Source: Melioribacteraceae bacterium (GTDB lineage Bacteria; Bacteroidota; Ignavibacteria; Ignavibacteriales; Melioribacteraceae). Taken from it: a stretch of 64,000 nt of DNA. The stretch spans positions 124,001 through 188,000 of the forward strand of contig JAIPBD010000007.1 in the NCBI GenBank assembly GCA_021739765.1. The letters are read 5' to 3'. The position numbers and the translations under genes were made by a program. Below the pieces are notes generated by a model. The model was given only the letters and a program-made list of their open reading frames with translations, was not told the DNA's origin and searched no databases. Shown here in pieces: positions 52,869 to 60,637 of this stretch. Within the stretch, counting starts at the first letter, position 1, and every line of letters starts with the position of its first letter.

Positions 52869-54370
52869 GTTTTTTCATTGGTTTGGATGTTGGTACAAGC
52901 GGGGCAAAAGCTCTTCTTATAAATGTAAAAGGGGAAGTGATTACTTCTTCTACAAATGAATATCCAATGTTTACTCCAAAACCAAATTGGACCGAACAAA
53001 ATCCGACAGATTGGTGGGAAGCGAGTAAAAAAAGTATTAATGAAGTTGCCTCTAAAGTAAACAAGGATGAAATAAGAGCAATCGGCTTAACGGGACAAAT
53101 GCACGGACTCGTAATTCTCGATAGTTCCGGAAATGTTGTACGCCCTTGTATAATGTGGAATGATCAGAGAACAATAAAAGAATGTGAAGAGATAACCCGC
53201 AAAGTCGGTTTTGAAAAGCTTATTAAGATAACCGGCAACCAAGTATTAACTGGATTTACAGCACCTAAAATTTTATGGATACGGAATAATGAACCGGAAA
53301 ACTATAATAAAATTGCCAAGATACTTTTGCCGAAAGACTATATAAGATTTCGTTTAACGGGTGAATTAGCAACTGATGTCTCAGATGCTTCAGGAACATC
53401 TTTGTTAAATGTAAGGGAAAGACAATGGTCGGATGAAATCTTATCCACTCTAGAAATTCCAAAAGAATGGGTGCCCCAACTGTATGAATCAACTGAAGTG
53501 ACAGGAAAAATAAAACACGATATTTCTGAAGAGTTAAATCTTCCTAATAATTTACCCGTTGCTGCGGGCGGAGGAGATCAAGCTGCCGGCGGAATTGGCA
53601 CGGGAACGGTTGAAGAAGGAATTACTTCTCTTGTACTCGGAACATCGGGAGTAGTTTTTGCTCATACAGATAAACCGAGAATTGAGAAGGAGGGGAAAGT
53701 TCATTCGTTTTGTCATGCTGTTCCGGATGCTTGGCATATAATGGGCGTTACACTTTCAGCTGCCGGTTCTCTACAGTGGTACAGAAATACTTTTCATAAG
53801 GATATTGATTATTCTGAGTTAACCATCGAAGCTGAAAAAATTATTACAGGTTCCGAAGGTTTATTTTTTTTACCATACTTAAGCGGGGAGAGAACACCGC
53901 ACCCGGATCCGAATGCAAAAGGAACTTTTATTGGTGCAACGGTAAGACATAATTCAGCACACTTTACCCGCTCCGTTTTAGAAGGAGTTGCTTATAGTTT
54001 ACGTGATTGCTTTGAAATAAATAAAAGCTTAGGTGTGGAAACCAGTCAAGTTAGAATTTCGGGAGGTGGTGCAAGGAGTAAATTATGGATTCAAATTTTG
54101 AGTGATCTTCTCAATAGTGAAATTGTAACACCTTCCTCGACCGAGGGTGCGCCTTACGGAGCGGCAATTTTAGCTGCTGCTGCTACAGGGGACTTTAATT
54201 CTGTTAACGAAGCTTGTGATTCAATGCTCAAAATAAATGAGATAGCAACTCCGAATAAAGAAAACATCAATATATATGAAGATTATTACTCTATTTATAA
54301 AAATCTTTACAGTACACTTAAGAGCACTTTTGCTAATATTAGTAGCACTGTAGAAAGATATTCAAGTTAG
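52865..54370 (+). CDS. xylB: Xylulokinase
   Basis: A 501-residue FGGY-family kinase. 'FIGLDVGTSGAKALLINVKG' is the N-terminal phosphate-binding motif. 'IGLTGQMHGLVILD' is typical of xylulokinase (T-G-Q-M-H-G), and 'VRISGGGARSKLWIQILSDL' and 'GAPYGAAILAAAATGDF' form the C-terminal ATP site. It phosphorylates D-xylulose, the intermediate between xylose isomerase and the pentose phosphate pathway. xylA is absent from the window, so xylulose must come from elsewhere or through a reductase/dehydrogenase pair. Together with five GH10-like enzymes and GH43 it supports xylan as a substrate of the region. Confidence 0.93.
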   Translation: MSFFIGLDVGTSGAKALLINVKGEVITSSTNEYPMFTPKPNWTEQNPTDWWEASKKSINEVASKVNKDEIRAIGLTGQMHGLVILDSSGNVVRPCIMWNDQRTIKECEEITRKVGFEKLIKITGNQVLTGFTAPKILWIRNNEPENYNKIAKILLPKDYIRFRLTGELATDVSDASGTSLLNVRERQWSDEILSTLEIPKEWVPQLYESTEVTGKIKHDISEELNLPNNLPVAAGGGDQAAGGIGTGTVEEGITSLVLGTSGVVFAHTDKPRIEKEGKVHSFCHAVPDAWHIMGVTLSAAGSLQWYRNTFHKDIDYSELTIEAEKIITGSEGLFFLPYLSGERTPHPDPNAKGTFIGATVRHNSAHFTRSVLEGVAYSLRDCFEINKSLGVETSQVRISGGGARSKLWIQILSDLLNSEIVTPSSTEGAPYGAAILAAAATGDFNSVNEACDSMLKINEIATPNKENINIYEDYYSIYKNLYSTLKSTFANISSTVERYSS

Positions 54371-54411
54371 TTATTAGTTTTATTATCATCAAAATATTAC
54401 AAAGGTGAATT

Positions 54412-55524
54412 ATGGCGGATGTAGTTCTTAAAAATGTAACAAAGGTGTACGATGGCGGAACCGTTGCGGTTCGAAGTGTAAATATAGAGGTTAAGGATAA
54501 AGAGTTTATGGTACTGGTTGGGCCCTCTGGTTGTGGAAAATCAACAACCCTTAGAATGATAGCCGGACTTGAAGATATGACCGAAGGGGAGCTTTATATC
54601 GATGATGAATTGGTTAATGACGTGTCTCCAAAAGATCGGAACATCGCTATGGTATTTCAAAATTATGCACTTTATCCGCATATGACTGTCGCCGAAAATA
54701 TGGGATTCGGCTTAAAACTTCGCAAATACAAAAAAGATGAAATTAAAGAACGTGTACGAAATGCAGCGGAGATTCTCGGAATAACGGATTTGCTTGAAAG
54801 AAAACCGAAAGCTTTATCCGGAGGGCAAAGACAAAGAGTAGCAGTCGGGAGAGCAATTGTCCGCCAACCAAAAGTTTTTCTCTTTGATGAACCGCTCAGT
54901 AATCTGGACGCAAAACTACGAGTGCAGATGAGAACTGAAATTTCAAAATTGCATCAGCAACTCGAAGCAACTATGATTTATGTAACGCATGATCAAACAG
55001 AAGCGATGACGATGGGAGACAGAATTGTAATAATGAAAGATGGCGATATACATCAAATTGATAAACCTCTGCATCTTTACAATCACCCTGTCAATAAATT
55101 CGTTGCCGGATTCATTGGTTCACCTTCGATGAACTTCATCGATGGAAAATTAATAATAGAAGACGGATTGCGGTTTATTGATGATAAAAGGGAAATTAAT
55201 ATAAAAGTAGTACCTGACCATGAAGACCAGTTAAAAGAATATGTCGGTAAGGAAATAACTATCGGAATAAGACCTGAGGATATTCACTCTGAAGATTCAT
55301 TAAAAAGTGACAAACGAGATAAAATTGAAGTTAGACTCGATGTAACCGAACCAATGGGAAATGAAATATTTTTATACTTTAAAATTAGTCAACAGAACAC
55401 AATTGCACGAATTCCAGCTGTTAAAGAAACAGAACCTCAACCGGGTGAAAAAATGGATTTATATGTGGATGCAAGCAAAATACATTTCTTCGATAAATTG
55501 ACCGAAGAAGCAATTTTAAAATAA
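54412..55524 (+). CDS. ABC sugar importer ATPase, MalK/UgpC/MsmX type
   Basis: A 370-residue ATPase: Walker A '[11 protein letters not shown]' (about 36-46), Q-loop '[16 protein letters not shown]', signature '[14 protein letters not shown]', Walker B '[12 protein letters not shown]' and H-loop '[11 protein letters not shown]'. A C-terminal OB/TOBE regulatory domain ('GIRPEDIH', '[15 protein letters not shown]') marks the CUT1/MalK branch. The permeases are 50 kb upstream (3855-5650) and the second binding protein at 57337. ATPases of this type can serve several importers, so it is the likely engine for both binding proteins. ATG 54412 follows AAAGGTG. Confidence 0.94.
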   Translation: MADVVLKNVTKVYDGGTVAVRSVNIEVKDKEFMVLVGPSGCGKSTTLRMIAGLEDMTEGELYIDDELVNDVSPKDRNIAMVFQNYALYPHMTVAENMGFGLKLRKYKKDEIKERVRNAAEILGITDLLERKPKALSGGQRQRVAVGRAIVRQPKVFLFDEPLSNLDAKLRVQMRTEISKLHQQLEATMIYVTHDQTEAMTMGDRIVIMKDGDIHQIDKPLHLYNHPVNKFVAGFIGSPSMNFIDGKLIIEDGLRFIDDKREINIKVVPDHEDQLKEYVGKEITIGIRPEDIHSEDSLKSDKRDKIEVRLDVTEPMGNEIFLYFKISQQNTIARIPAVKETEPQPGEKMDLYVDASKIHFFDKLTEEAILK

Positions 55525-55541
55525 TTGAGAGGAATTATCAG

Positions 55542-56300
55542 ATGACTACACTTGAAAAAATAAATATCAGTGATGAGCAAAAACAACTTTATCAAAAAAA
55601 TGGCTTTTTCGTTTTGGATAAAGTGATTCCAGATGATGTATTGAAAACTTTGCGGACCGAATGCGATTCTTTGATTGCAGCTCAAGATACCGAAATGGAA
55701 AAACAAGGTGTGACCGAATTAAACCTCAGTAGAAAAAACAGTCGATACTTTGTATTTCTCGCATATAAAGAAAGAAAGGCTCTCGGCGAGTTTATTTTCA
55801 GCGACCTGATGGCGGAAATTTGCAAAGCCACAATCGGTGATAATGCACATTTATTCTGGGAACAGTTCGTTGTAAAGGGATTTGATAAAAAAGGGGCAGA
55901 ATTTACTTGGCATCAAGATTCAGGGTATGTAGATAGTGAACACAAACCATATGTGAATTGCTGGATTCCACTAGTTGATGTTAATGAGGAAAACGGAACA
56001 GTTTATCTATTGCCCTACTCAAAAGCAGGAACAAGAGAAAAAATAGAACACAAAGTTATGGAAGGATCGAGTGATCGGGTAGGATACTTTGGTGAAGAAA
56101 AAGGAGTTCCCGTAATTGCGAAGGCAGGATCCATAGCAGTCTTTTCAAGTACTTGTTTCCACCGATCAGGACCAAATAGCACGGACGAAATGAGAAGAGC
56201 TTGGGCAATTCAATATTCACCCGAAGTCATCTACGAACCGGAGGGTTCACTTAAAGGATTGGATGAAAAATTTTTAGAGAATGGGATAAGAGTTAAATAG
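55542..56300 (+). CDS. Phytanoyl-CoA dioxygenase (PhyH) family Fe(II)/2-oxoglutarate oxygenase-like protein
   Basis: A 252-residue jelly-roll protein. The iron triad is visible: His124 and Asp126 in 'FTWHQDSGYV' and His207 in 'STCFHRSGPN'. An Arg about 11 residues later ('MRRAWAIQY') can bind 2-oxoglutarate. The start 'KQLYQKNGFFVLDKVIPDD' is the family's opening helix and strand. PhyH-like enzymes hydroxylate diverse small molecules, so the substrate is open. It lies 17 bp after the ATPase gene and before a palindromic repeat. Its presence in a sugar cluster is unexplained. Confidence 0.88.
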   Translation: MTTLEKINISDEQKQLYQKNGFFVLDKVIPDDVLKTLRTECDSLIAAQDTEMEKQGVTELNLSRKNSRYFVFLAYKERKALGEFIFSDLMAEICKATIGDNAHLFWEQFVVKGFDKKGAEFTWHQDSGYVDSEHKPYVNCWIPLVDVNEENGTVYLLPYSKAGTREKIEHKVMEGSSDRVGYFGEEKGVPVIAKAGSIAVFSSTCFHRSGPNSTDEMRRAWAIQYSPEVIYEPEGSLKGLDEKFLENGIRVK

Positions 56301-56307
56301 ATTTTGT

Positions 56308-56374
56308 AAACCGTTGAAACGTTTAGAGTCTTCTTAGGACATTGGATTAACCCTCGAATTAATTCGAGGGTTAA
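56308..56374. repeat. Composite intergenic repeat, copy 2 (AAACCGTT palindrome plus perfect 28-bp palindrome)
   Basis: AAACCGTT-GA-AACGTTT (56308-56324) is followed after 22 bases by a perfect 28-bp palindrome at 56347-56374 with arm TTAACCCTCGAATT. It has the same parts and spacing as 27210-27273, in reverse orientation. It occupies most of the 132-bp gap between the PhyH and nucleoside-hydrolase genes. Confidence 0.7.
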
Positions 56375-56432
56375 CGAGAAGACAAAAACATCCTAACCAG
56401 TTTAAGAAATTTAAGCTAAAGTAGGTCATAGA

Positions 56433-57317
56433 TTGCAACAAAAAATTCTACTTGATACCGATATTGGATCAGACATCGATGATGCGGTGGCACTGGCTTA
56501 TTTACTTGCAAATCCAAAATGCGAATTGATGGGAATAACAACCGTAACCGGTGAATCAACAAAAAGGGCAATGATGGCAAGTGCTTTATGCAAAATCGCC
56601 GGTAAATATATTCCGATTTACCCCGGAATCGAAAGACCCCTTATCCGTGAACAACTTCAGACGAAAGCTCAGCAAGCAAAAGTACTGGATAAATGGGATC
56701 ATGAAACTAAATTTCCTAAAGGAGAAGCAATTGAATTTTTGCGTAAGACAATTCGAGGGCATCCGCATGAAATTACTTTATTAACGATCGGTCCTCTTAC
56801 AAATATTGGTTTGCTATTTTCTATTGATCCGGAAATCCCTTTTCTGCTTAAAGGAATTTACACGATGGCCGGCAATTTCAACATGGAAGCAGAAGCCTAC
56901 AGTGATGTCGAATGGAATGCCGAGGGTGATTTTCATGCATCTCACATAACTTACTACGCCAATGCAAAAAATCATCATTCGATAGGAATTGATATTACTT
57001 CAAGAGTTACTATGAATTCGGATGAGTTTGCGGAAATTTGTAATCATGATCTTCTCAAACCGGTGCTCGATTTCTCGCAAGTATGGTTCGAAGAATGGGA
57101 TGCGATAACATTCCATGATCCTTTGGTTACTGCTTCAATATTCAATAATTCGATCTGTAAATTCGAAAAAGGACAGGTAGTTGTTGATTTTGAAAAAGAG
57201 AATAAAAAAGGATTCACTCATTGGTATCCCGGCAAAAAAGAAGGTAATCATTTAGTCGCAGTCGATGTGAACAAAGAAAAATTCTTTGAGGAATATCTTT
57301 CCGTTTTTGAAAAATGA
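56433..57317 (+). CDS. Nucleoside hydrolase (IunH/pyrimidine-nucleoside type)
   Basis: A 294-residue hydrolase with the calcium-binding N-terminal cluster 'LLDTDIGSDIDDAVALAYLL' (Asp8, 10, 16, 17), 'LLTIGPLTNIGLLFSI' and the C-terminal His-Asp pair in 'AITFHDPLVTASIF'. Members split nucleosides, or other N-ribosides and related glycosides, into base and sugar. TTG 56433 is the likely start: the next ATG lies well inside the fold, and a weak AAGTAGG is upstream. It is separated from the PhyH gene by a repeat and followed closely by the second binding-protein gene. Released ribose could go to RbsD/RbsK at 21879-23225. Confidence 0.9.
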   Translation: MQQKILLDTDIGSDIDDAVALAYLLANPKCELMGITTVTGESTKRAMMASALCKIAGKYIPIYPGIERPLIREQLQTKAQQAKVLDKWDHETKFPKGEAIEFLRKTIRGHPHEITLLTIGPLTNIGLLFSIDPEIPFLLKGIYTMAGNFNMEAEAYSDVEWNAEGDFHASHITYYANAKNHHSIGIDITSRVTMNSDEFAEICNHDLLKPVLDFSQVWFEEWDAITFHDPLVTASIFNNSICKFEKGQVVVDFEKENKKGFTHWYPGKKEGNHLVAVDVNKEKFFEEYLSVFEK

Positions 57318-57336
57318 CTTTAACTCTGGAGAATGG

Positions 57337-58653
57337 ATGAAAAAGTATCTCCGCAATACCTCGCTTTTACTAGTTTGTACGATTATAATCTTCTCTTGTA
57401 AGCATGACAATAACAATTCAAATGAAATTAAGCTTACATTTTGGCACAGCTTCGTTGCAAACACACATCCCGCGCTAAATAAACTTCTCGAAAAATACGA
57501 AAGTGAAAATCCAAATATTAATATAGTTGAGCAATACGTTCCTTCCGGAGACCCTCTGGTTCAGAAATTAATTACAGCAATTCAGAGCGGCACAACTCCT
57601 GACCTGGCTTGGGTGCATACTGACTTCCTAGACAAACTTGTTCAAGCTGACGCCATTTACAGAATGGAAAAGTTTATAAATGGAGCGAATGGATTTACCG
57701 AAGAAGAGTTTAATGATTTCTTTCCACAATTGATAAGTAACGCTAAATGGAATGATATTTTATACGCGATACCGATGGAAGCCACAACAATTGCGCTTCT
57801 TTATAATAAAGATTTGTACAAAAAAGTGGGACTCGATCCAAATCATCCGCCGCGAGATTGGGAAGAGTTAAAAGAGTATGCTCTAAAATTAACATTCGAT
57901 TCAAGCGGTGACGGAAAAATGAATCATTACGGATTTTATGTGCCTGCTCTACCCGCATCGGGTGCTCTGAGTATTTGGATGCTTCTTCAATGGGAGCCAT
58001 TTTTATGGCAGGCTGGTGGAGAGTTCTTGAATAAAGATCAGACCAAAGCAATGTTTAACCGGAAGCCTGGTGTGCAGGCATTAACCTTATGGAAAGAGTT
58101 GTATGAAGAAATTGGTTTTGAATCATTTTCCATGACACATGATATGGGATTTATTTCTCAAACTTGTGCGATGATTATGGATGGTCCATGGGATCTTCCG
58201 TCGCTTCGCAAAATAAATAATTTCGAATGGGGGATAGCACCTTTGCCGGAAGGACCGGATAAACGAGCAACTTATGTTGCCGGAGAACATTTAACAATCT
58301 TTAAAAAATCTGATCATCCGGATGAAGCTTGGAAATTTATTAAATGGTTTACTTCCCCCGAAATTCAAGCAGAGTTTTCCATCGAATCCGGTTATATGCC
58401 CGTACGAAAATCAACCTTGGAATTACAGTCTTATAAAGATTATTTGAAAACCGATCCTTATCTCGCAGCATTTGTCGAACAGTTTGAAATTGGTTATGCA
58501 AGACAAAATATTACTTACAAACGAGTTGAAATAAATCAAAGAGTTGCGGAGGCGATTGAACGGTCACTCAAAGGAAATGTTGATCCTAAAACAGCTCTGG
58601 ATGCCGCTGCAGAGCAAGTCAACTCAATTTTAAAAAAAGTGAACAATAGATGA
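57337..58653 (+). CDS. ABC sugar importer, solute-binding lipoprotein (family 1), copy 2
   Basis: A 438-residue lipoprotein from ATG 57337 (GGAG upstream; lipobox 'CTIIIFSC', Cys21). It is a clear paralogue of the protein at 2542: both have the F-W-H-S-F-V start, 'PSGDPLVQKLITAIQS', 'LVQADAIYRMEKFI', 'PMEATTIALLYNKDLY' and 'IMDGPWDLP', with roughly half the residues identical by eye. The D-G-D-G loop of copy 1 is degraded here ('SSGDGKMN'). No permease genes are near, so it probably feeds the MalF/MalG pair at 3855-5650, perhaps with a different ligand. It overlaps the SMP-30 gene by four bases. Confidence 0.92.
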   Translation: MKKYLRNTSLLLVCTIIIFSCKHDNNNSNEIKLTFWHSFVANTHPALNKLLEKYESENPNINIVEQYVPSGDPLVQKLITAIQSGTTPDLAWVHTDFLDKLVQADAIYRMEKFINGANGFTEEEFNDFFPQLISNAKWNDILYAIPMEATTIALLYNKDLYKKVGLDPNHPPRDWEELKEYALKLTFDSSGDGKMNHYGFYVPALPASGALSIWMLLQWEPFLWQAGGEFLNKDQTKAMFNRKPGVQALTLWKELYEEIGFESFSMTHDMGFISQTCAMIMDGPWDLPSLRKINNFEWGIAPLPEGPDKRATYVAGEHLTIFKKSDHPDEAWKFIKWFTSPEIQAEFSIESGYMPVRKSTLELQSYKDYLKTDPYLAAFVEQFEIGYARQNITYKRVEINQRVAEAIERSLKGNVDPKTALDAAAEQVNSILKKVNNR

Positions 58654-59627
58654 ATATTAAAAACTTATACTTAACCATTATATTTTTCTCCTCTTTTATA
58701 TCTCTGCAAGCTCAGTGTGGCTGTTTGGAGGATATCTTTGAAAATGACGCAGAGGGTAATTCACAGCAGATTATTAATCTATTTGACGGCGGATTCTTCA
58801 CCGAAGGTCCCACAGTAGATTCAAAAGGAAATGTTTATTTCACCGATTTGACTTTCACTTCGGAAACCGGTAATGAACCGGGACATATCTGGAAATATAA
58901 TCCTCAAACTAATGAGACAAAAATCTATCGCTCGCCAGGCAATATGGCTAATGGAATGATCATAAAAAATGATACCCTTTTTATTTGCGAAGGCGCGGAC
59001 ACAGGCGGAAGAAGAATAATCAAAACAGAGTTGAGTACGGGCAAGAGTTACATCTTAGCCGATGAATTCAACGGCAAGCGGTTCAACTCTCCCAATGATT
59101 TAACAATGACAGAAGACGGAATAATTTATTTTACCGACCCGCGCTACGCCGGAGATGAAATTATCGAGCAACCGGTTAACGGAGTTTACAGATTAATACC
59201 TAACGGAAAAGTAGAACTGATAATTGATAAAATTTCAATGCCGAACGGTATCGCGGTTACACCCGATAATAAAAAGTTGTATGTAGGATGTAATGATGAA
59301 AATGCTGATGATGCCAATCCTAATTTTATTGCAGAGTATTTGATAGATGAGAATGGCGCAGTGGAACTTAATAAATACATAGCAAAATTTTTGCCACCAA
59401 CGGGACCAGATGGAGTCAAACTCGGAAATGATGGACTCATTTATAGTGCGCTTCGTGATCCTTATAGACCCGGGATTTATGTTTACTCGACCGAAGGAGT
59501 GCTGATTAAAAAAGTCATCCTACCGGAAGACCCCAGCAATTTGACTTTTAAGAATGATTCACAAGATGTATTGTACGTGACCGCCGGCGGTAATTTATAC
59601 CAAGTTGATCTTTATTTAACTAATTGA
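58650..59627 (+). CDS. SMP-30/gluconolactonase-like exported protein
   Basis: A 325-residue beta-propeller. The signal peptide 'LTIIFFSSFISLQAQ' precedes 'FTEGPTVDSKGNVYFTD', whose Glu is a metal ligand. 'NSPNDLTMTEDGIIYFTDP' carries the Asn and Asp of the metal site, and 'SMPNGIAVTPDNKKLYVG' is typical of the family. Gluconolactonases open sugar lactones, which would fit oxidised sugars made by the Gfo/Idh/MocA or MDR enzymes, although this one is outside the cytoplasm. ATG 58650 overlaps the binding-protein gene. Confidence 0.9.
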   Translation: MNIKNLYLTIIFFSSFISLQAQCGCLEDIFENDAEGNSQQIINLFDGGFFTEGPTVDSKGNVYFTDLTFTSETGNEPGHIWKYNPQTNETKIYRSPGNMANGMIIKNDTLFICEGADTGGRRIIKTELSTGKSYILADEFNGKRFNSPNDLTMTEDGIIYFTDPRYAGDEIIEQPVNGVYRLIPNGKVELIIDKISMPNGIAVTPDNKKLYVGCNDENADDANPNFIAEYLIDENGAVELNKYIAKFLPPTGPDGVKLGNDGLIYSALRDPYRPGIYVYSTEGVLIKKVILPEDPSNLTFKNDSQDVLYVTAGGNLYQVDLYLTN

Positions 59628-59636
59628 ATTAAAAAA

Positions 59637-60623
59637 ATGATTCAAAAAGCGATAACACTTCTTTTGTTGGTGATCCCAAATTTATTTGCCGCCGACTCAC
59701 TTTACACAAATCCGGTTGCAGCGGACGGTGCCGATCCATGGGTTATTAAACATAATTCAACATACTATTACTGCTATTCAAAAGATGAAGCAATTTGGGT
59801 TAATAATTCAGATGATTTGATCTCAACGCTCCAAATGGATGGCATCAAAGTTTGGCAACCCGAAGACAGGAAAGCTTATAGTAAAGAAATTTGGGCTCCT
59901 GAATTACATTTTATCCAAAACAAATGGTACATCTATTTTGCGGCGGATGATGGAAGAAACGAGAATCATAGAATGTATGTTTTGGAAAGCTTAACGAATG
60001 ATCCACTGGGCGAATACCAATTTAAAGGAAAATTAACCGATACAACGGATAAATGGGCGATAGACGGCACATTACTAAAGTATAAAGATAGATCGTATTT
60101 CATTTGGTCCGGTTGGGAAGGGGACATAAATGTTCGACAAAACCTTTATATCGCTGAAATGGAAAATCCATGGACAATCAAGGGTCACAGAATAAAAATA
60201 TCTGAACCGGAGTACAGCTGGGAGAAAGTAGGTAATCCACTGATAAATGAAGGACCGGAAGTTTTAAGAAAAGGTGAAAATGTTTTTATTATCTATTCTG
60301 CAAGTGGAAGCTGGACGGACAATTATTGTTTAGGTAGACTGACTTTATCCTCAGAAGATCCACTCGGCAAAGAGGCTTGGATTAAGCATCACTCTCCCGT
60401 TTTTTCGGGCACTTCCAGTGTAATTAGCCCCGGTCATGCATCATTTACAAAATCTCCGGATGAGGGTGAAGATTGGATAGTCTATCATACGGCAAAATTT
60501 AAAGGCGCTGCGTGGGATAGAAATATTAGAATACAAAAATTCAATTGGAACGAAGATGGAACTCCCTGTTTTGGTTACCCCGTTGATAGTAATGTTCCCT
60601 TAAAGGGTCCCTCCAATAAATAA
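59637..60623 (+). CDS. GH43-family arabinosidase/xylosidase-like enzyme, exported
   Basis: A 328-residue five-bladed propeller after a signal peptide ('MIQKAITLLLLVIPNLFAAD'). The three catalytic carboxylates of GH43 are visible: general base Asp33 in 'ADGADPWVI', Asp143 in 'WAIDGTLL' that sets the pKa, and general acid Glu205 in 'PLINEGPEVL'. The family removes arabinofuranose or xylose units from arabinoxylan or arabinan. Size is normal for a single-domain member. ATG 59637 lies 9 bp after the SMP-30 gene. Exact linkage specificity cannot be told. Confidence 0.9.
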   Translation: MIQKAITLLLLVIPNLFAADSLYTNPVAADGADPWVIKHNSTYYYCYSKDEAIWVNNSDDLISTLQMDGIKVWQPEDRKAYSKEIWAPELHFIQNKWYIYFAADDGRNENHRMYVLESLTNDPLGEYQFKGKLTDTTDKWAIDGTLLKYKDRSYFIWSGWEGDINVRQNLYIAEMENPWTIKGHRIKISEPEYSWEKVGNPLINEGPEVLRKGENVFIIYSASGSWTDNYCLGRLTLSSEDPLGKEAWIKHHSPVFSGTSSVISPGHASFTKSPDEGEDWIVYHTAKFKGAAWDRNIRIQKFNWNEDGTPCFGYPVDSNVPLKGPSNK

Positions 60624-60637
60624 TAGAATGGAATAAT

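Noticed and set aside
52865-54370. Xylose isomerase next to xylulokinase
   Set aside because: No neighbouring gene shows xylose-isomerase motifs; the barrel at 30650 belongs to the AP-endonuclease-2 group and lacks XylA signatures.
57815-57835. TTTGTACAAAAAAG as a fifth LacI-type operator
   Set aside because: Only one half-site matches; it lies deep inside the second binding-protein gene.
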